From Daucus carota subsp. sativus (Eukaryota; Streptophyta; Magnoliopsida; Apiales; Apiaceae), in the NCBI RefSeq assembly GCF_001625215.2, contig NC_030381.2, positions 49,189,214 to 49,253,213 of the forward strand: a DNA stretch of 64,000 nucleotides, written 5' to 3'. A model generated the notes under the pieces. That model worked only from the letters and a program-made list of their open reading frames with translations, ran no database searches and was not told the DNA's origin. The number at the start of each line of letters is the position of its first letter. Positions within the stretch are counted from its first letter, which is position 1. Positions 39,807 to 51,927 of the stretch are shown one piece after another. The position numbers and the translations under genes were made by a program.

Positions 39807-40556
39807 AGCTGCATTTTATTTGTGTTAAAATATAAAGACATATATAGAAAATTAACTCCCTTGACAGAGAGCTTCCAATAACATATAATTTGATTTTAAA
39901 AAAGGAGCCAGGATTGTGATATTAAAATGTGATTGTAGTTTTAACATACTATCACATTTTACCTCAATTAAAATGAGAAATATCATGGTATAATTGAGTG
40001 GAAAACCAGAAGTCAATGTGCATGATTGTATTTTTACTGAGTTTTTCTTTTTTAACATATTCATAGTCAAATTAGGCCAAAACACATAATTACCTCAACT
40101 AGCTATAACTTATATGTTATTGATTTGTTTCTCGTCCTGTCATATTCCGGATTGAAAATTTTATTGTTCGATAATTAGCAGTCTTTGTCTTTGTATATTT
40201 TTCTATAAAAGACACTTATGCACTGATGAACAAATTGGACTTGTATATATATATTTTAGCTAGATAAATTGTGTAAAGTGTGTATCTTATATATTCCCAA
40301 ATCATCATAAGATACTAATATTTTAACATCTTGATTATTAAAACTTAATTTAATACTATTATTTAAAATTATTAATACATTCGAACAAATATAATTATAA
40401 GTAAATAATAAAATACCTACTATAAGTTTACAATGATTTTATCATGGGAGGATACTAAAAATGATAACTTTACTTGTCAAACTTGTTAGGCCAACAAAAA
40501 TAAGAGTGCTGTGCCAAATGAAATATCACATCCCTCTTGGAAGGATCTACCTGACT
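39807..40556. other. GDSL A promoter region
   Basis: AT-rich upstream DNA of the minus-strand gene. No repeat or extra gene was recognised before the hAT-type element at 40557. Confidence 0.45.
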
Positions 40557-41023
40557 AGGGATGACAACGGGTTGGATCGGTTCGGATATTTGAGATATCC
40601 AAATTCAAATTATTTTTAAAATCCAAATCCAAATCCAAATCCAATCGGGTTTCAGGTATCAAATCCAAATCCAAATCCACGGGTTTCGGATCGGGTTCGG
40701 GTTTGTTCAGGTTTATCCAAAACCTGAATTCCGAAATTTATATAGTATTGTAGGAATATTATTTTTGATTTTTTCGCCCTTAAATTTCATTATATTTAAA
40801 ACTAAACTACTTTAATAATAAAGTATTACACATTAATAAAATTTTGAAACGTATTTAATAATTTCTAAACACAAATCTTCACTATACGAAGTATGAAATT
40901 TTAAAATAATTCATTAGTTAAACAAAAAAAGTCATTATAACCCAAGAATATACACATTCACACTCTACCTATGTATATATAAACAAAATTTAGTAGATTT
41001 AAAATTGAAAAAAAGTATATTAG

Positions 41024-41063
<40 letters not shown>

Positions 41064-41272
41064 TATATTTGGATTTTTTTTCGGGTTTGGATCGGATTCG
41101 GATTTCGGGTCGGGTTTCGATACGGAATACCTAGTATCCAAATCCAAATCCAAATCCAAATCCAAACTCGTTCGGGTCTAAAAATCAAATCCAAAATATC
41201 GGGTTCGGTAAGATCCATTCGGATCGAAACGGTCGGGTATCCATTCGAATCGGTTTTTTATGCCATCCCTAT
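40557..41272. mobile_element. hAT-type MITE, family B (716 bp, perfect 8-bp TSD)
   Basis: The ends AGGGATGACAACGGGT and TTTTTTATGCCATCCCTAT form inverted repeats, and the flanks ACCTGACT (40549-40556 and 41273-41280) are a perfect 8-base target duplication, as in hAT transposition. Sub-terminal parts are arrays of AAATCC and GGATTTGG units and TCGGGTTTCGG motifs. An (ATACAT)n microsatellite lies at about 41026-41061. No transposase is present. Confidence 0.92.
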
Positions 41273-41584
41273 ACCTGACTCTTGAGCTGTTTGCTTGTAA
41301 TTATTAATATTTCAGTGGTGGATGGTAGAGTTGCAGATAATTTGAGTTATTTGGGGTGTTCGGCCCAGTATAAATCTGGACTTGTTGATTTTAAACTTGT
41401 AGGCATTTATTCGTACTGTTTTTGTAAAAAATCAAAAACAATTATAAGAAGTTGAAAATACGAATTTTTATTTCATTAACTCTACTCATTTCTCAAAAAC
41501 TTTAATCACTTGTATATATTTATTTTAAAATAAATTTTACTTTTTTTGCATAAAAACACTTATGCGCTATTTTTCTGGTATCAA

Positions 41585-42073
41585 TAGGGCTGTTAACGAA
41601 ACGAATTCGAAACGAATATCTTAATTTTCATATTTGTATTCGGCTTAAATACATATATTCGGATGTGTATTCGTTTATTATCCGAATAATTATTTGTTTT
41701 CGTATTCGGATTCGGTTAGATTCACGAATTATTCGTATTCGTATAAGGTACTCATTTATAACAAAATGGAACTAAATAACTGAAGTGCTAGCCTGTGACA
41801 AAAGTTATAAACTCTCGTACTTCACCAATTCAAACAAACTATAAAGTACTAATTATACAGACTACAATCATCCAATTCAAAGAAAATAAAACTCAAATTA
41901 CAACAAAAATGTAAAGTTTAATACGCCTTAATTAATTCCGAGATCATACAACAGAACTTCCACTGGCTCAACCTTTTAGTATATGGACTGGGCTGGTTTA
42001 ATTTAATATCTGGTCCCAAAATAATCCATAATCCTATTAAATAAAAAATATGATATTTTTCTATATTATATAA

Positions 42074-42109
<36 letters not shown>

Positions 42110-42298
42110 TAATTTCCGAATAATTAAGCGAATAGCGAATACGAATATTTATCTATTCGAATTTGTATTTGTTAGTGAACCGAATATTTTTTAAGATTTG
42201 AATTCGTATTTGTATTTGTTAATAAACGAACACGAATAATATTAAACGAATTCGAATACCGAATATTTCATTAAATATTCATTTCGTTAACAGCCCTA
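41585..42298. mobile_element. hAT-type MITE, family A copy 2 (714 bp)
   Basis: The ends TAGGGCTGTTAACGAAACGA and TTTCGTTAACAGCCCTA are flanked by TATCAA (41579-41584 and 42299-42304). It matches the 34149-34845 element nearly base for base, apart from the length of the (TA)n run, a short A-rich insertion near 42045 and about 25 extra bases of CGAAT-type repeat near 42230. Confidence 0.9.
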
Positions 42299-42304
42299 TA
42301 TCAA

Positions 42305-42871
42305 ATTGCTCTCATCGAACTAACTGGCGTTATATTTTTGTTAATTTTATTGGTTCGTATTTCTAAAGCCGAAATCTTAGTAGAATGTACGTGCTTCCGT
42401 CAAGACAGAGTACTCTTTGCCTGCAGATATAAAATCTACAGGGACGTTAGGTGGAGTTCTGGTATATTTTGTAACTGGTGACTAATTTCTTTTTTATTAT
42501 TCCTTTTTGCGAAAAATACCCACATTATTATGGGATTTCAAAACTCGGGTTATGTACTCTCCCGTTTACTATATATAATCGAGTAATAACACAATTAGCA
42601 CGGCTCTGTTTCAAAACTAGTTAGTCTACTGGCGCCAGAATATGCATGCACATCTTTACTTGTGGATTAGTATATAGTATATATTACAACTGATAGTGAT
42701 ACTTCTTTATTCCACATATAACCAGAGTCTTTCTTACACAGCTACTTGTGCTGTTCCAATTTACAATCAAATTTTTGACAGTGTTCCAACTAATCACAGC
42801 TAATTGCGCCTTCTAATTTAGGCCTACAAATCCGAATGCAGGATCCCCGGATCAAGGTTTCTGATCCGGAA
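42305..42871. other. GDSL B 3' flank
   Basis: The 3' UTR and flank of the minus-strand GDSL B gene. Nothing else was recognised. Confidence 0.45.
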
Positions 42872-45261
42872 CTAATCAGACTTGAGGACGAGATCAATAG
42901 TCGGAATAAGTGCCTTGAATACCAGAAAATATGTTCTTTCAGTAGGATGCACTGAATCGAAGAACACGAACTCAGAAGCATTAGAGCAGAGCCTTGATTG
43001 CGCGTTGCACGAATAAGATAGTTCTATTAATCCAGTACCACAACAACCGCTATACACCTTGTTAAAACCTGCAACAAAACCATAACAGTACTAATCAAAA
43101 AATTAACTTAATTGTGTTTGAATTCTAACACGTTTTTCAACATACCAAACTCTTTGGGGTCTTGTATAATATCCTTGAATGTTTCGTATATGTCCACGTG
43201 ATAGATCTTGGAGCCATTCCTTTCCAATTCTTTAGCTTTTTGTTTCACCATTTGATTAAAACCTTGTGCATCCGAAGACATTGTGGCGATGCACTCGCGC
43301 TTGTGATGGAGGATTTGGTTTGAATACAGAGTTATCACGGCAGGCAAGCATCCAAACGGGGGCACCCCTACGATCACAATCCTGCGAGCTCCGACGTCCA
43401 TCAGATCCTATAAATTAAAAAAAGAAGAAAAATAAAAGAATCAGTGGAAATGCGTACTTCGTACACATTTAGTAGTGACAAGTGACTACAACTATGTATC
43501 CATTAATAATGCGATTTTATGGGCTGCTGTCTCAATCAAAGTGAATTGTAGTTCCATGGCTGTATGCCGACCACATAATGACATAAGTAGCTTATCTCTG
43601 ATACAACAGCTTATTCAATGGGGTTACATGCACGGACAGATTTAGTAAGGGATGATGATTGACGGGCAACCCTGTACCTCCTAATTTTTTTTATTTTTAT
43701 TTTTTGACGAATACCTCTGAAATTTTAATGACATTTTCTCTATCATTCTAAATTTTACGAAAGTATGAAAGTAGCCTCTGAAGATATAAAGATTTTTGTG
43801 AAAAATTGCTTCATACTTCCTGAAAAAAATCATCCTACATCCACCCATGATTCCATGCAATAATGTCCAACCTAAAAGTGAGAACTATTAAGTGATCATG
43901 TCGGGACAGAAGCTCTGGAATCTAGTTACTCGCAGAGTTAAGGTCACTTAAGGAAGGGGCAGGGCTAACTCTGATTAAATGAAATAATTAGTTATTCTTT
44001 TTTTTTTTCCTCTTATGAGCCCATGCTAATCTTGAATTTTCATCCTGGTTCTTTTCAAATCCAGGTTCCACCATTATACAGAGTAGTGACAACTAGATCA
44101 GTGATCAGGATGACAATTTTAATTATCCTGATGAACCTGCAGAGACAGACGAATTGTTTGTCCTCGCAATTACTCCAGTGAACATGCATGCTAAATAACA
44201 CCAGCCTTACGTACATACTGACCTCTATTAACTCTTGGAGTTGTTGCGTCAGAAATTGGGAGTAGCTGGGAATTGAGTAGCTATATCTTCGAATTCCAGA
44301 GGCACCATAATAATTGACAATGAAATCGTTCGTTCCTGCGCTGATAATGTATACAGCCTTCTTTAGCAAGGCTTGAGTTCTCTCTGTCCCAATCATCTCT
44401 TCAACCTTTGATTTATACTCTCTGAAACACTCCATTTGTTTCGGTATTGACATCACACCCTGCACATTTATTTCAAAAACGTTTAGAAAATGCCAAAGGT
44501 AAGAAGTAACTAAATTCTGCTTGTAAATGTAATATAACTGCTAATCAGAGAAAAGAGTAAAAATTTAATTTTTTTGCTTATTGTGAAATAATGCTCTGCC
44601 GTTTGTCCTTTGTCTTACTCAACATATTATAGTTCGTGGGGTATTCACTTTAATTCGTGAAATAAACATAAAGTTCACTAGCATATTTATAATTCTCTTC
44701 TTCTCAAATGAGTGACACCAGAGAGATTATCTGAGAGGTAGAAGAGAGACGAACGCTTAATTTGGCCGTGAGAGGGTCAAGTCCAGAGCCAGCAGAGGCG
44801 AAACTAACACCTGTCAGAAGCTCGTCCGTGCTAAGGCCAGGGTCCAGATATGGTGGCACATTTTCTTTGACACCAGCATAAGATGCTAATTAATCACACA
44901 ACTTCGATCAGCAAATGAAAACACTGACACAGAGCCAGTAAAAAAATTCAAAAAAATAATAATTTTGTGCTAGATAAGTCTATTTAGATTATTTACCAGC
45001 AAAATCAGTGACGAGGCGACCATTGCTAAATCTTCCAGTAGGAATGTGGTTCACAAAATCCTGGCCATAAGGCGGAAAATTGCTCTTGAAAGGGGTTTGG
45101 AGGTAGTTGTTATTACCAGGATCAACCGTGGAGTCGCCAAACACGAACATGGCTAACTTAGCCGCAGAACTAGTGCTGTATCCTGTTTGTGTTCCGGATG
45201 ATGACACCGAAATAAACAGAATGAAGAAATGGAGACAGTAAATAGGATAATGAGTAGGCAT
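42872..45261 (-). CDS. GDSL esterase/lipase B (At5g45950/At5g45960-like)
   Basis: Five exons (45261-44997, 44885-44755, 44459-44223, 43407-43146, 43068-42872) join in phase to 363 residues. Exon count, intron phases and the 131-base exon 2 are identical to GDSL A, showing a tandem duplication. The open frame continues upstream to 45285 but without ATG, so [16 protein letters not shown], a good signal peptide, is the start. Block I is [14 protein letters not shown] (Ser44), block [12 protein letters not shown], block [14 protein letters not shown], and block [13 protein letters not shown] (Asp336, His339). All catalytic residues are kept. The two proteins differ at many positions, so the duplication is not recent. 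Confidence 0.95.
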
Positions 45262-45533
45262 ATTGTCAGAACAAGGATACCACAAACCTCTTAGATTCTG
45301 TACTATATATGTGTAGATGTTAGGTAAAAAATTTCAAGTATGGTGAAAATTGCATGTGGCACCTTTAAAGGAGAAAATTAACAATTTATACCTGCTAGAT
45401 TTGCCGGAAATGTGCAGCTTCTGCATTCTACTTTGGAAAATTGTAATTATTTTCTGAATTTCTCGACTCCATTTCAGGTAAAGAAGGTTATATTAGAACT
45501 TTTACATCGACACCTATGTATATAGGAGTATAA

Positions 45534-45897
45534 GAGCATCTCCAACGGTACTCCTAAATCATTCCCTAAACAATAATATAAAATGTGGCTCCTAGTAAGT
45601 TAATACACCGGAAAACGTGAGAACTCCAATGCTACTCTTTATATTTGGCTCCTTATTCACATTTTATATTTATTTTATATAAATGAGAGGAAAAAGTTAC
45701 CTAAAAGAGAGAGAAGATTGAAGGAAAAATAATATAATATTGAGTTAGGAGCTACTAGATGCTCTTTAAAAGAAAGGAGAGAGAGTAGGCTCCTAAATTT
45801 TTAAAGAGCATCTAGGAGCCCATTGGAGCACTAAATTTTGATTTGCTCCTAAATTTTAGACTTAGGAGCTTGTTTAGAGAGCCCCTTGGAGTTGCTC
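45534..45897. mobile_element. PIF/Harbinger-like MITE, TAA target duplication
   Basis: The ends GAGCATCTCCAACGGTACTC and GGAGTTGCTC are inverted repeats, each flanked by TAA (45531-45533 and 45898-45900). Interior CTCCTAAAT blocks are repeated. It is related to the 14.0 kb element. Confidence 0.85.
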
Positions 45898-45900
45898 TAA

Positions 45901-48125
45901 TTTGGCTTTTTGTTAGATAAATTTTGGTCCCACCTTGCATTCAATTCGTGAAAAGGCGAGGTGATAAAGGTGTCACGTAAAATAAGTGGAAGTGTTTGAG
46001 ATCCGAATTATATTTGGGTTTTTTAGATGGGGACACAAGTTGTAACAGGTATTTAAGATTTCTATGAATATAAGTTTATAAATTGTTTTAAATAAAATTC
46101 AATATTTAAATTATTATAAAAAATATAAATTTAAAAATAATTAGTAGATTATTTTTATATAGATATATATAGTTTATATACATATTAAAATGTCGTGTAA
46201 AAGATTATAAAAAATTGAGAAATTCTAAACATGACCTCGTTTGCTGAGTAGTATGAGATTGGAATGAGTAATCGGGATAATCATATGGTATGATTAAGGC
46301 ATCATATCATGTCTGACATAATGTGTTTTGTTGAGTGATAGAATCAATATATTTAATTTAAAAAAAATAAAATTATTAATTTATATTAAGAAATTGTTAT
46401 TATTATATATTTTTGCATCATTGATTATTCTTCTATTTGATATTAATATTTAAATACTCAAAAACTCGTATTATGAGAATCTGACGTATAGGTTTGAAAT
46501 TATATATTTTATAACCAAATACTAAGTATGGGTTTGGAATGGGCAGATCTCCAAACCACCTCTTCGTTATCTTTTTAGTTTCCTCTGTTCTTGGTTTCCT
46601 GCCAAGTTAAAAGTAGTTTTATATTTGTTGATTACATCCGGTAATTATAGTTATCCTAACAGTAACATGTCTGTAAGCTGCAGTAAATGTATGAGCAAGA
46701 TGCTTAAATATTTGAGAAAGCTAGCTAGGGTTTATTTGATACGATGCAGTGAGCGCGAGATGAGATATCACGTGCAGCATGCGGTGAAGGAAGCATGTAA
46801 ATTCAAATTATTGCAATCAGCGTATAAATTTTATCTACTAATTTCATGATAGGTCAATTGAGAAATCAGCATCATGTCAAGCTTTTTTATTAGCCTTCGA
46901 AGTAGATGATCAATGATTTAACTTCCTTTGTTTCGTACAAGATGGTCAACATTTATGTAAACAACTCAATTCATCAACGTTAGCCTACTATTATATTAAA
47001 CCAAACTGAAAAGAAAAGGAAGAAGCTAGAAACTCTTGCTCCACAAATAATTGTCATTTTTGTACTTCAATTCAATTCCACTTATTGGTAACTAGTTATA
47101 TTTAGCACCACCCGATCCAAGTATATAATTGTGTTCACATTTTAAAGTTTCCGCCGATTTTTACTAAACCATGCCTCTAACGCATCCACATTATACAGAA
47201 CTATGTTATTGCTCGGTAAAATATGGTGGATGAACTGTATCCATTTTTATATTTTAATGGACAGGTTTTTATATTTTAAAAGAAATGGTTAAAGATCATT
47301 TTTAGGAGAAAAAATATAGTTCATGTGTGGTTATGAGCAGAAGTGTATGTTTTTAGCAATTTAAGTTGTTTCTGCTTCTTGCGTATGGTTTGTAAAAGAA
47401 GTGGAAGAGTTTATTTTGTAAATTTTAAGTAAGAAGCTGGAATTCAAAAATATTAGTCTTTTTTGGACTTCTTTTAGTGATTTGTATTTTATTATGAAAA
47501 TTTTATATCTTTAGTGTGTAATAAATTTTATTTAGTAATAAAGTTTCTTGTATTATAATACTATGTTTTTTTTTAATTTCTAAATTTAAATTAGCAAAAA
47601 CTCAACTGACTTATAAATACAATTATCCATACATATTTAATAACTTATAAGTCAAATTCACTTATAATCCACTTCTGTCTTTTAAGCAATAATTATTTTT
47701 TTTTTAAAACTAAACCAAACAATTCCCTAATCTTTTTCCTCAGAAAAGTGACACTTAACCATCTTTTTTATAAATTAAAAAAAATATATGACCAACTTAT
47801 TATAAATTTAAAAGTTGACCCCTAAAATATTAAAAATTCGATAATCAATTTATACTTTGTTTTTATTTTCTCCCAAAGTTTTAAAATACATGTAGAAGGG
47901 TATAATAGAAGTAAATAAAAAATAAAAACATCTCTTCTAACCAGAATTTTTTTTTTTTGCCACGCTCTTCTAACCAGAACTGCAATATGTAAAATTATCA
48001 ATAACTATGACACTTCTGTTCCTGGGAAAAAAAAATATTTATTATAGAAATATGATTAAATAATAGCCCAGAAACGGTCGAAACAATAACGAAATCCATG
48101 AATTTACGCGTGAGAAAAAAGGAAC
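45901..48125. other. intergenic DNA with old repeats
   Basis: No gene was recognised. The part at about 47330-47730 is a diverged copy of the 13.33 kb dispersed repeat. A 75-codon open frame at 46625-46849 has no family resemblance. Confidence 0.4.
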
Positions 48126-48322
48126 TCTCACCGTCCCCATTTTTATACAACCGTCCCCATTCGTATACAAATAGTTGGTACACGGAGACCAAGAAATTAT
48201 GTAAGAAATCAGTAAAGTTGGATGAAAAGTGTGTATAATAATGGGACTCATTTATATTTAATACTGTAATAGATTTGAGATAGTGGAAAAAAGTAGTGGG
48301 TGTAATAGTGTTTATATTATTA

Positions 48323-48523
48323 CAGTCTTTCTCATGTGCGCCCAAGGGCACACAATAATCACTAAATTTTATAAAAATGGCTTATTTTGATTGGTGGAGT
48401 TGATGTGAATGCAGGGGGGCCATTATCATTTATTATTCATCCACCAATCAAAAAGAGTTATTTTTATTGGAGTTATGGACTATTGTGTGCCCTGGGCACA
48501 CCATAGAAAATCCCATAAACCCC
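48323..48523. mobile_element. Mutator-like MITE with palindromic GTGTGCCC ends (nested copy)
   Basis: The 201-base insert sits in the Stowaway between two copies of ATATTATTA (48314-48322 and 48524-48532), a 9-base target duplication as made by Mutator-like transposons. Its ends contain TGTGCGCCCAAGGGCACACA and TGTGTGCCCTGGGCACACC, each itself nearly palindromic. A relative lies at about 56.0 kb. Confidence 0.85.
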
Positions 48524-48795
48524 ATATTATTATAGAATGGAGATAGTGGAAGAAAGTAATTGGTGTAATGATATTTTATATTATAAAAGTTTACTACTTG
48601 GAATGTATACAATTGGTGGGACGTCTCATTATTGGAGTTAGGGACTATTGTGTGCCCTGGGCACACCATAGAAAATCCCATAAACCCCATATTATTATAG
48701 AATGGAGATAGTGGAAGAAAGTAATTGGTGTAATGATATTTTATATTATAAAAGTTTACTACTTGGAATGTATACAATTGGTGGGACGTCTCAAA
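48466..48795. repeat. 165-bp tandem duplication across a MITE junction
   Basis: Bases 48466-48630 are repeated at 48631-48795 with almost no change (GGAGTTATGG against GGAGTTAGGG is one difference). Each unit contains the end of the Mutator-like MITE and the following Stowaway part. Confidence 0.95.
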
Positions 48796-48832
48796 AGGAA
48801 ATTTTATACCATTCATTGGGACGGAGGGAGTA

Positions 48833-49796
48833 ACGTGGAAACGAGAGAAAGCGACAGAAGAGTTTAAAATAGGCTGATCATACTGCTCTATATGACTTGC
48901 GCTAATCATTGATGACTTGATGTTACACTAAACCGAAGTGTTTAAGTACAATTTTAGTGGCTGCTTAATCTCCGAGTGACTATGTGCTGCAGTTGTTTGG
49001 AGCTTAAACAGAACTTTTAGTTAAAGGTGTATTCACAGATATTAAAGCAAACCGAAACACACCTATCAGGGTTTCTTTTTCGTTAATGACATCCCTGGTT
49101 GAAAATAAGAACTTTTCCTGGAAGGAATCAGAATGAACGAGGTTATTCACCGCAAGACAAAAAGCATGTTTGTCCCGGCCTTAAGCGGATTTAAAGATAA
49201 TTCTAATTTAAACTGAAAAATGTTTGTTTGTGTAATAAGTCAAAAGTCAGTTAAAATGATAAATAAGACAGAAACTGACTTAAAACCAAAAGTTGGTTTG
49301 AGGTACTTGTTTCTAGTAAATTAATTTTTTTAAACCTTTTTTTTATAAAAATTACCTATGAGACATAAATTACTATAAATCATTTTTATTTTTATTATTA
49401 TATTTTTAACAACTCATAAATTATTAATAAGTCAAAATTGCTCAATATTTTAAACTTCCAACTGAGTCACGTTAATTCATAAGTTATAAGTTTAGCCAAA
49501 CGTGCTCAAAATACTGATAAAGAAAATTAAGTGTTAAAGCCAATTCGGATAATCAGATGATTTTTGATTGAATCTTCTTCGATTTTAATTCAGTTTTAGT
49601 GAACAGATTTGGCTTGTATCGCATCAAATCAGATTTGGGTTGGGAAAAATTGGTTCGAGTTGATATTATAATCATGATAATTTATCGTGGCAATATAATA
49701 AAATTTATTTAGTATGTTTGTCAAAAATTATTATTTCTTGAAATAATACCTAATCCCGTGTTAGCAAAATCATTCATTTCAGTACGCGGAGAGTAT
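48833..49796. other. intergenic DNA with a diverged dispersed repeat
   Basis: No gene. Bases 49190-49510 are related to the second half of the 13.33-14.0 kb repeat (TTGGTTTGAGGTACTTGTTTCTAGT, AACTCATAAATTATTAATAAG type blocks). Confidence 0.45.
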
Positions 49797-50105
49797 TACT
49801 CCCTCCGTCCCAATGAATTGTATACAATTTCCTTTTTGGGACGTCCCATCAATTGTATACATTCCAAAACTATTTATAATATAAAACATCATTACACCAA
49901 CTACTTTCTTCCACTATCTCCATTCTATAATAATATAAACACTATTACACCCACTACTTTCTTCCACTATCTCAAATTTATTATTAAATATAAATGGGTC
50001 CCACCACTATACCCAATTTTCATCCAGCTTTACTCATTTCTTACTCAGTTTCTTGGTCTCCGTGTCCCAGCCATTTGTATACAAATGACTGGGACGGAGG
50101 GAGTA
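49797..50105. mobile_element. Stowaway-like MITE, well preserved
   Basis: The ends TACTCCCTCCGTCCCAATGA and TGACTGGGACGGAGGGAGTA are both intact and flanked by TA. The interior blocks are complete, 309 bases. It serves as the best reference copy for the family in this window. Confidence 0.93.
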
Positions 50106-51252
50106 GTATTTATATAAAAAAAAATAAAAAAATACCAGCCCAACTCGTGTGACTACCGTGGCAAATCCGAACTACTTACGAAGCCCGGTTCTAAAGTCAT
50201 GGCCCAAAAATAGCAAACTGTAGACTCAACCTTCAGCTAACAAACAAGACACGCCATCATTGTCCCGACTACAAGGCCCATCGCCCATATTGTCCTTCAA
50301 AAGTTAAACAATTCAAAATGTATGATGAAACAAATTTCCGACACGTTATTCTCTTTCGGGATGTTTTAATTTTAGAATAAAATCTTTTCAAAATACTTAA
50401 GCTCACTCCGGTTGAAAAATAGTGAAAAATTATTTGGTAGATTAACAAATATTTTTTCCGAACAACAGTTTTTTGAGCTAAAAATTGCGCTCCACCAATA
50501 TTTTATAAGAAATTGTTTTTTTAATTTTTGCAGGAAGTTGTTATAAATTTCAATATTAAATCTCAACAAAAACATAACTTTCTTAATATTATAACTCAGC
50601 GAGAGGTTCGAAATAAATATTTTCCTGTATACAAATACAAACAAAATTATAAAATAATAATAATCACATTTTTTTATTTTTTTTAAGAGTATTCTAAACC
50701 CACTCATGGTATTTTTAAAATGACTCGTGCCTAAGAAAATGATACAGGAAGGAAAAGATTCTTTCTAGAACCAGGTTTTCACCCAAAAAAAGGTGAGGTG
50801 AAGCAGAAAGTAATTGATATATATGTCGGAGACAAGTCGGAAGAGATAGAAAAAAGAAGAAGATGATAATAAGGAAAAAGTTGGGAAACGGATCCATTAA
50901 TAGATATGGAAACGTACGTGTTTATTCATCAGAAATCTGAAATCATACGTCCTGACTTCTGTCTAAATCAATTTATTACTAAATCACCGAATCCATGAAA
51001 CCGATCTTATAGTCATGGACAACATTGCAACAAAATAGTAAAGGTGAATATTGAACAAAGTACAAGCGTGGACGTAACTGTTCAGACTTCAAAAAAGAAT
51101 ATTTACTTCCTTCAAAATAATATTTATTTAATCCAGTCAAATAAAATTCAGAAAAACAAATTTATCTCATAGTCACATTCATCTCCTCCCTTATCTGCTT
51201 AGAATAACATATTTCAAAAAAGCCCTCGAGTCAATCCAAAGAAGTTAATAGG
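50106..51252. other. intergenic DNA, no gene recognised
   Basis: AT-rich sequence without recognisable coding exons or terminal repeats. Open frames here (for example 50372-50707, minus) have low-complexity, AT-driven composition. Confidence 0.4.
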
Positions 51253-51919
51253 TAGGGATGGGCACGGGGGCACTTCGGGGGCGGGGAGTGCTATCCCCGA
51301 CCCCGATCCCCGAATTCATGACCCCTCCCCGACCCCGCCCCGAACCCCGAACGGGGATTATTTTTCTCCCCAATCCCCGCCCCGAATGGGGAACGGGGAT
51401 CCCCGCGGGGAGTCGGGGAATTTTATTTTTAATAAAAACATAATAATTTATAATATATAATATACTTTTTAATAAAAAAACAAACTACTAACTCCTAATA
51501 TACTAATAAAATAATATTATCTTATATTTCAACATCAAATCATATTACAATTGATTTATAATATAACTAAATGATAATTTAATATTATTAAATATATTAT
51601 ATTATAATATATTTATAATCAATCAATAAAAATAAAGATTATTTTTTAATTTTATTTATATTATAAAGATTATCTATTTCAAATAATATATTTAGTATAA
51701 TATATATACATAAATATATTATTATTTATATATATATATAATCGGGGTCGGGGATCGGGGCGGGGAGACACCAATCCCCGACCCCGCCCCGATCCCCGAA
51801 TTTTTTATAGAACTTTCCCCGATCCCCGCCCCGCCCCCGAAAAATTCCCCGAATCCCCGACCCGAACGGGACGGGGATCAGATCGGGGTCGAGCGGGGCG
51901 GGGTGAATGCCCATCCCTA
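51253..51919. mobile_element. hAT-type MITE, family C (667 bp, perfect 8-bp TSD)
   Basis: The ends TAGGGATGGGCACGGGG and GAATGCCCATCCCTA are inverted repeats. TTAATAGG flanks both ends (51245-51252 and 51920-51927), a perfect 8-base duplication. The outer ~170 bases on each side are GC-rich arrays of CCCCGA units, and the middle is an AT-rich core. There is no transposase. Confidence 0.92.
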
Positions 51920-51927
51920 TTAATAGG

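Larger units (their letters stand above)
48126..48832. mobile_element. Stowaway-like MITE interrupted by a Mutator-like MITE
   Basis: Outer blocks (GTACACGGAGACCAAGAAA on the left, TGGGACGGAGGGAGTA on the right) are Stowaway. The interior is interrupted at 48322 by another element and enlarged by a 165-base tandem duplication, so the total is about 700 bases instead of about 285. Confidence 0.85.

Noticed and set aside
40958-41218. Open frame with WIWIWI and CICICI runs
   Set aside because: Produced by AAATCC and ATACAT simple repeats inside the family B hAT-type MITE.
46625-46849. 75-codon open frame starting MLITSGNYSY with several Cys and basic residues
   Set aside because: Considered as a small signalling peptide gene, but there is no signal sequence, no known Cys pattern and no conserved motif; likely chance.
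51258-51443. Pro/Arg-rich open frame (TPPRPRPEPRTG)
   Set aside because: Translation of the CCCCGA array of the family C MITE.
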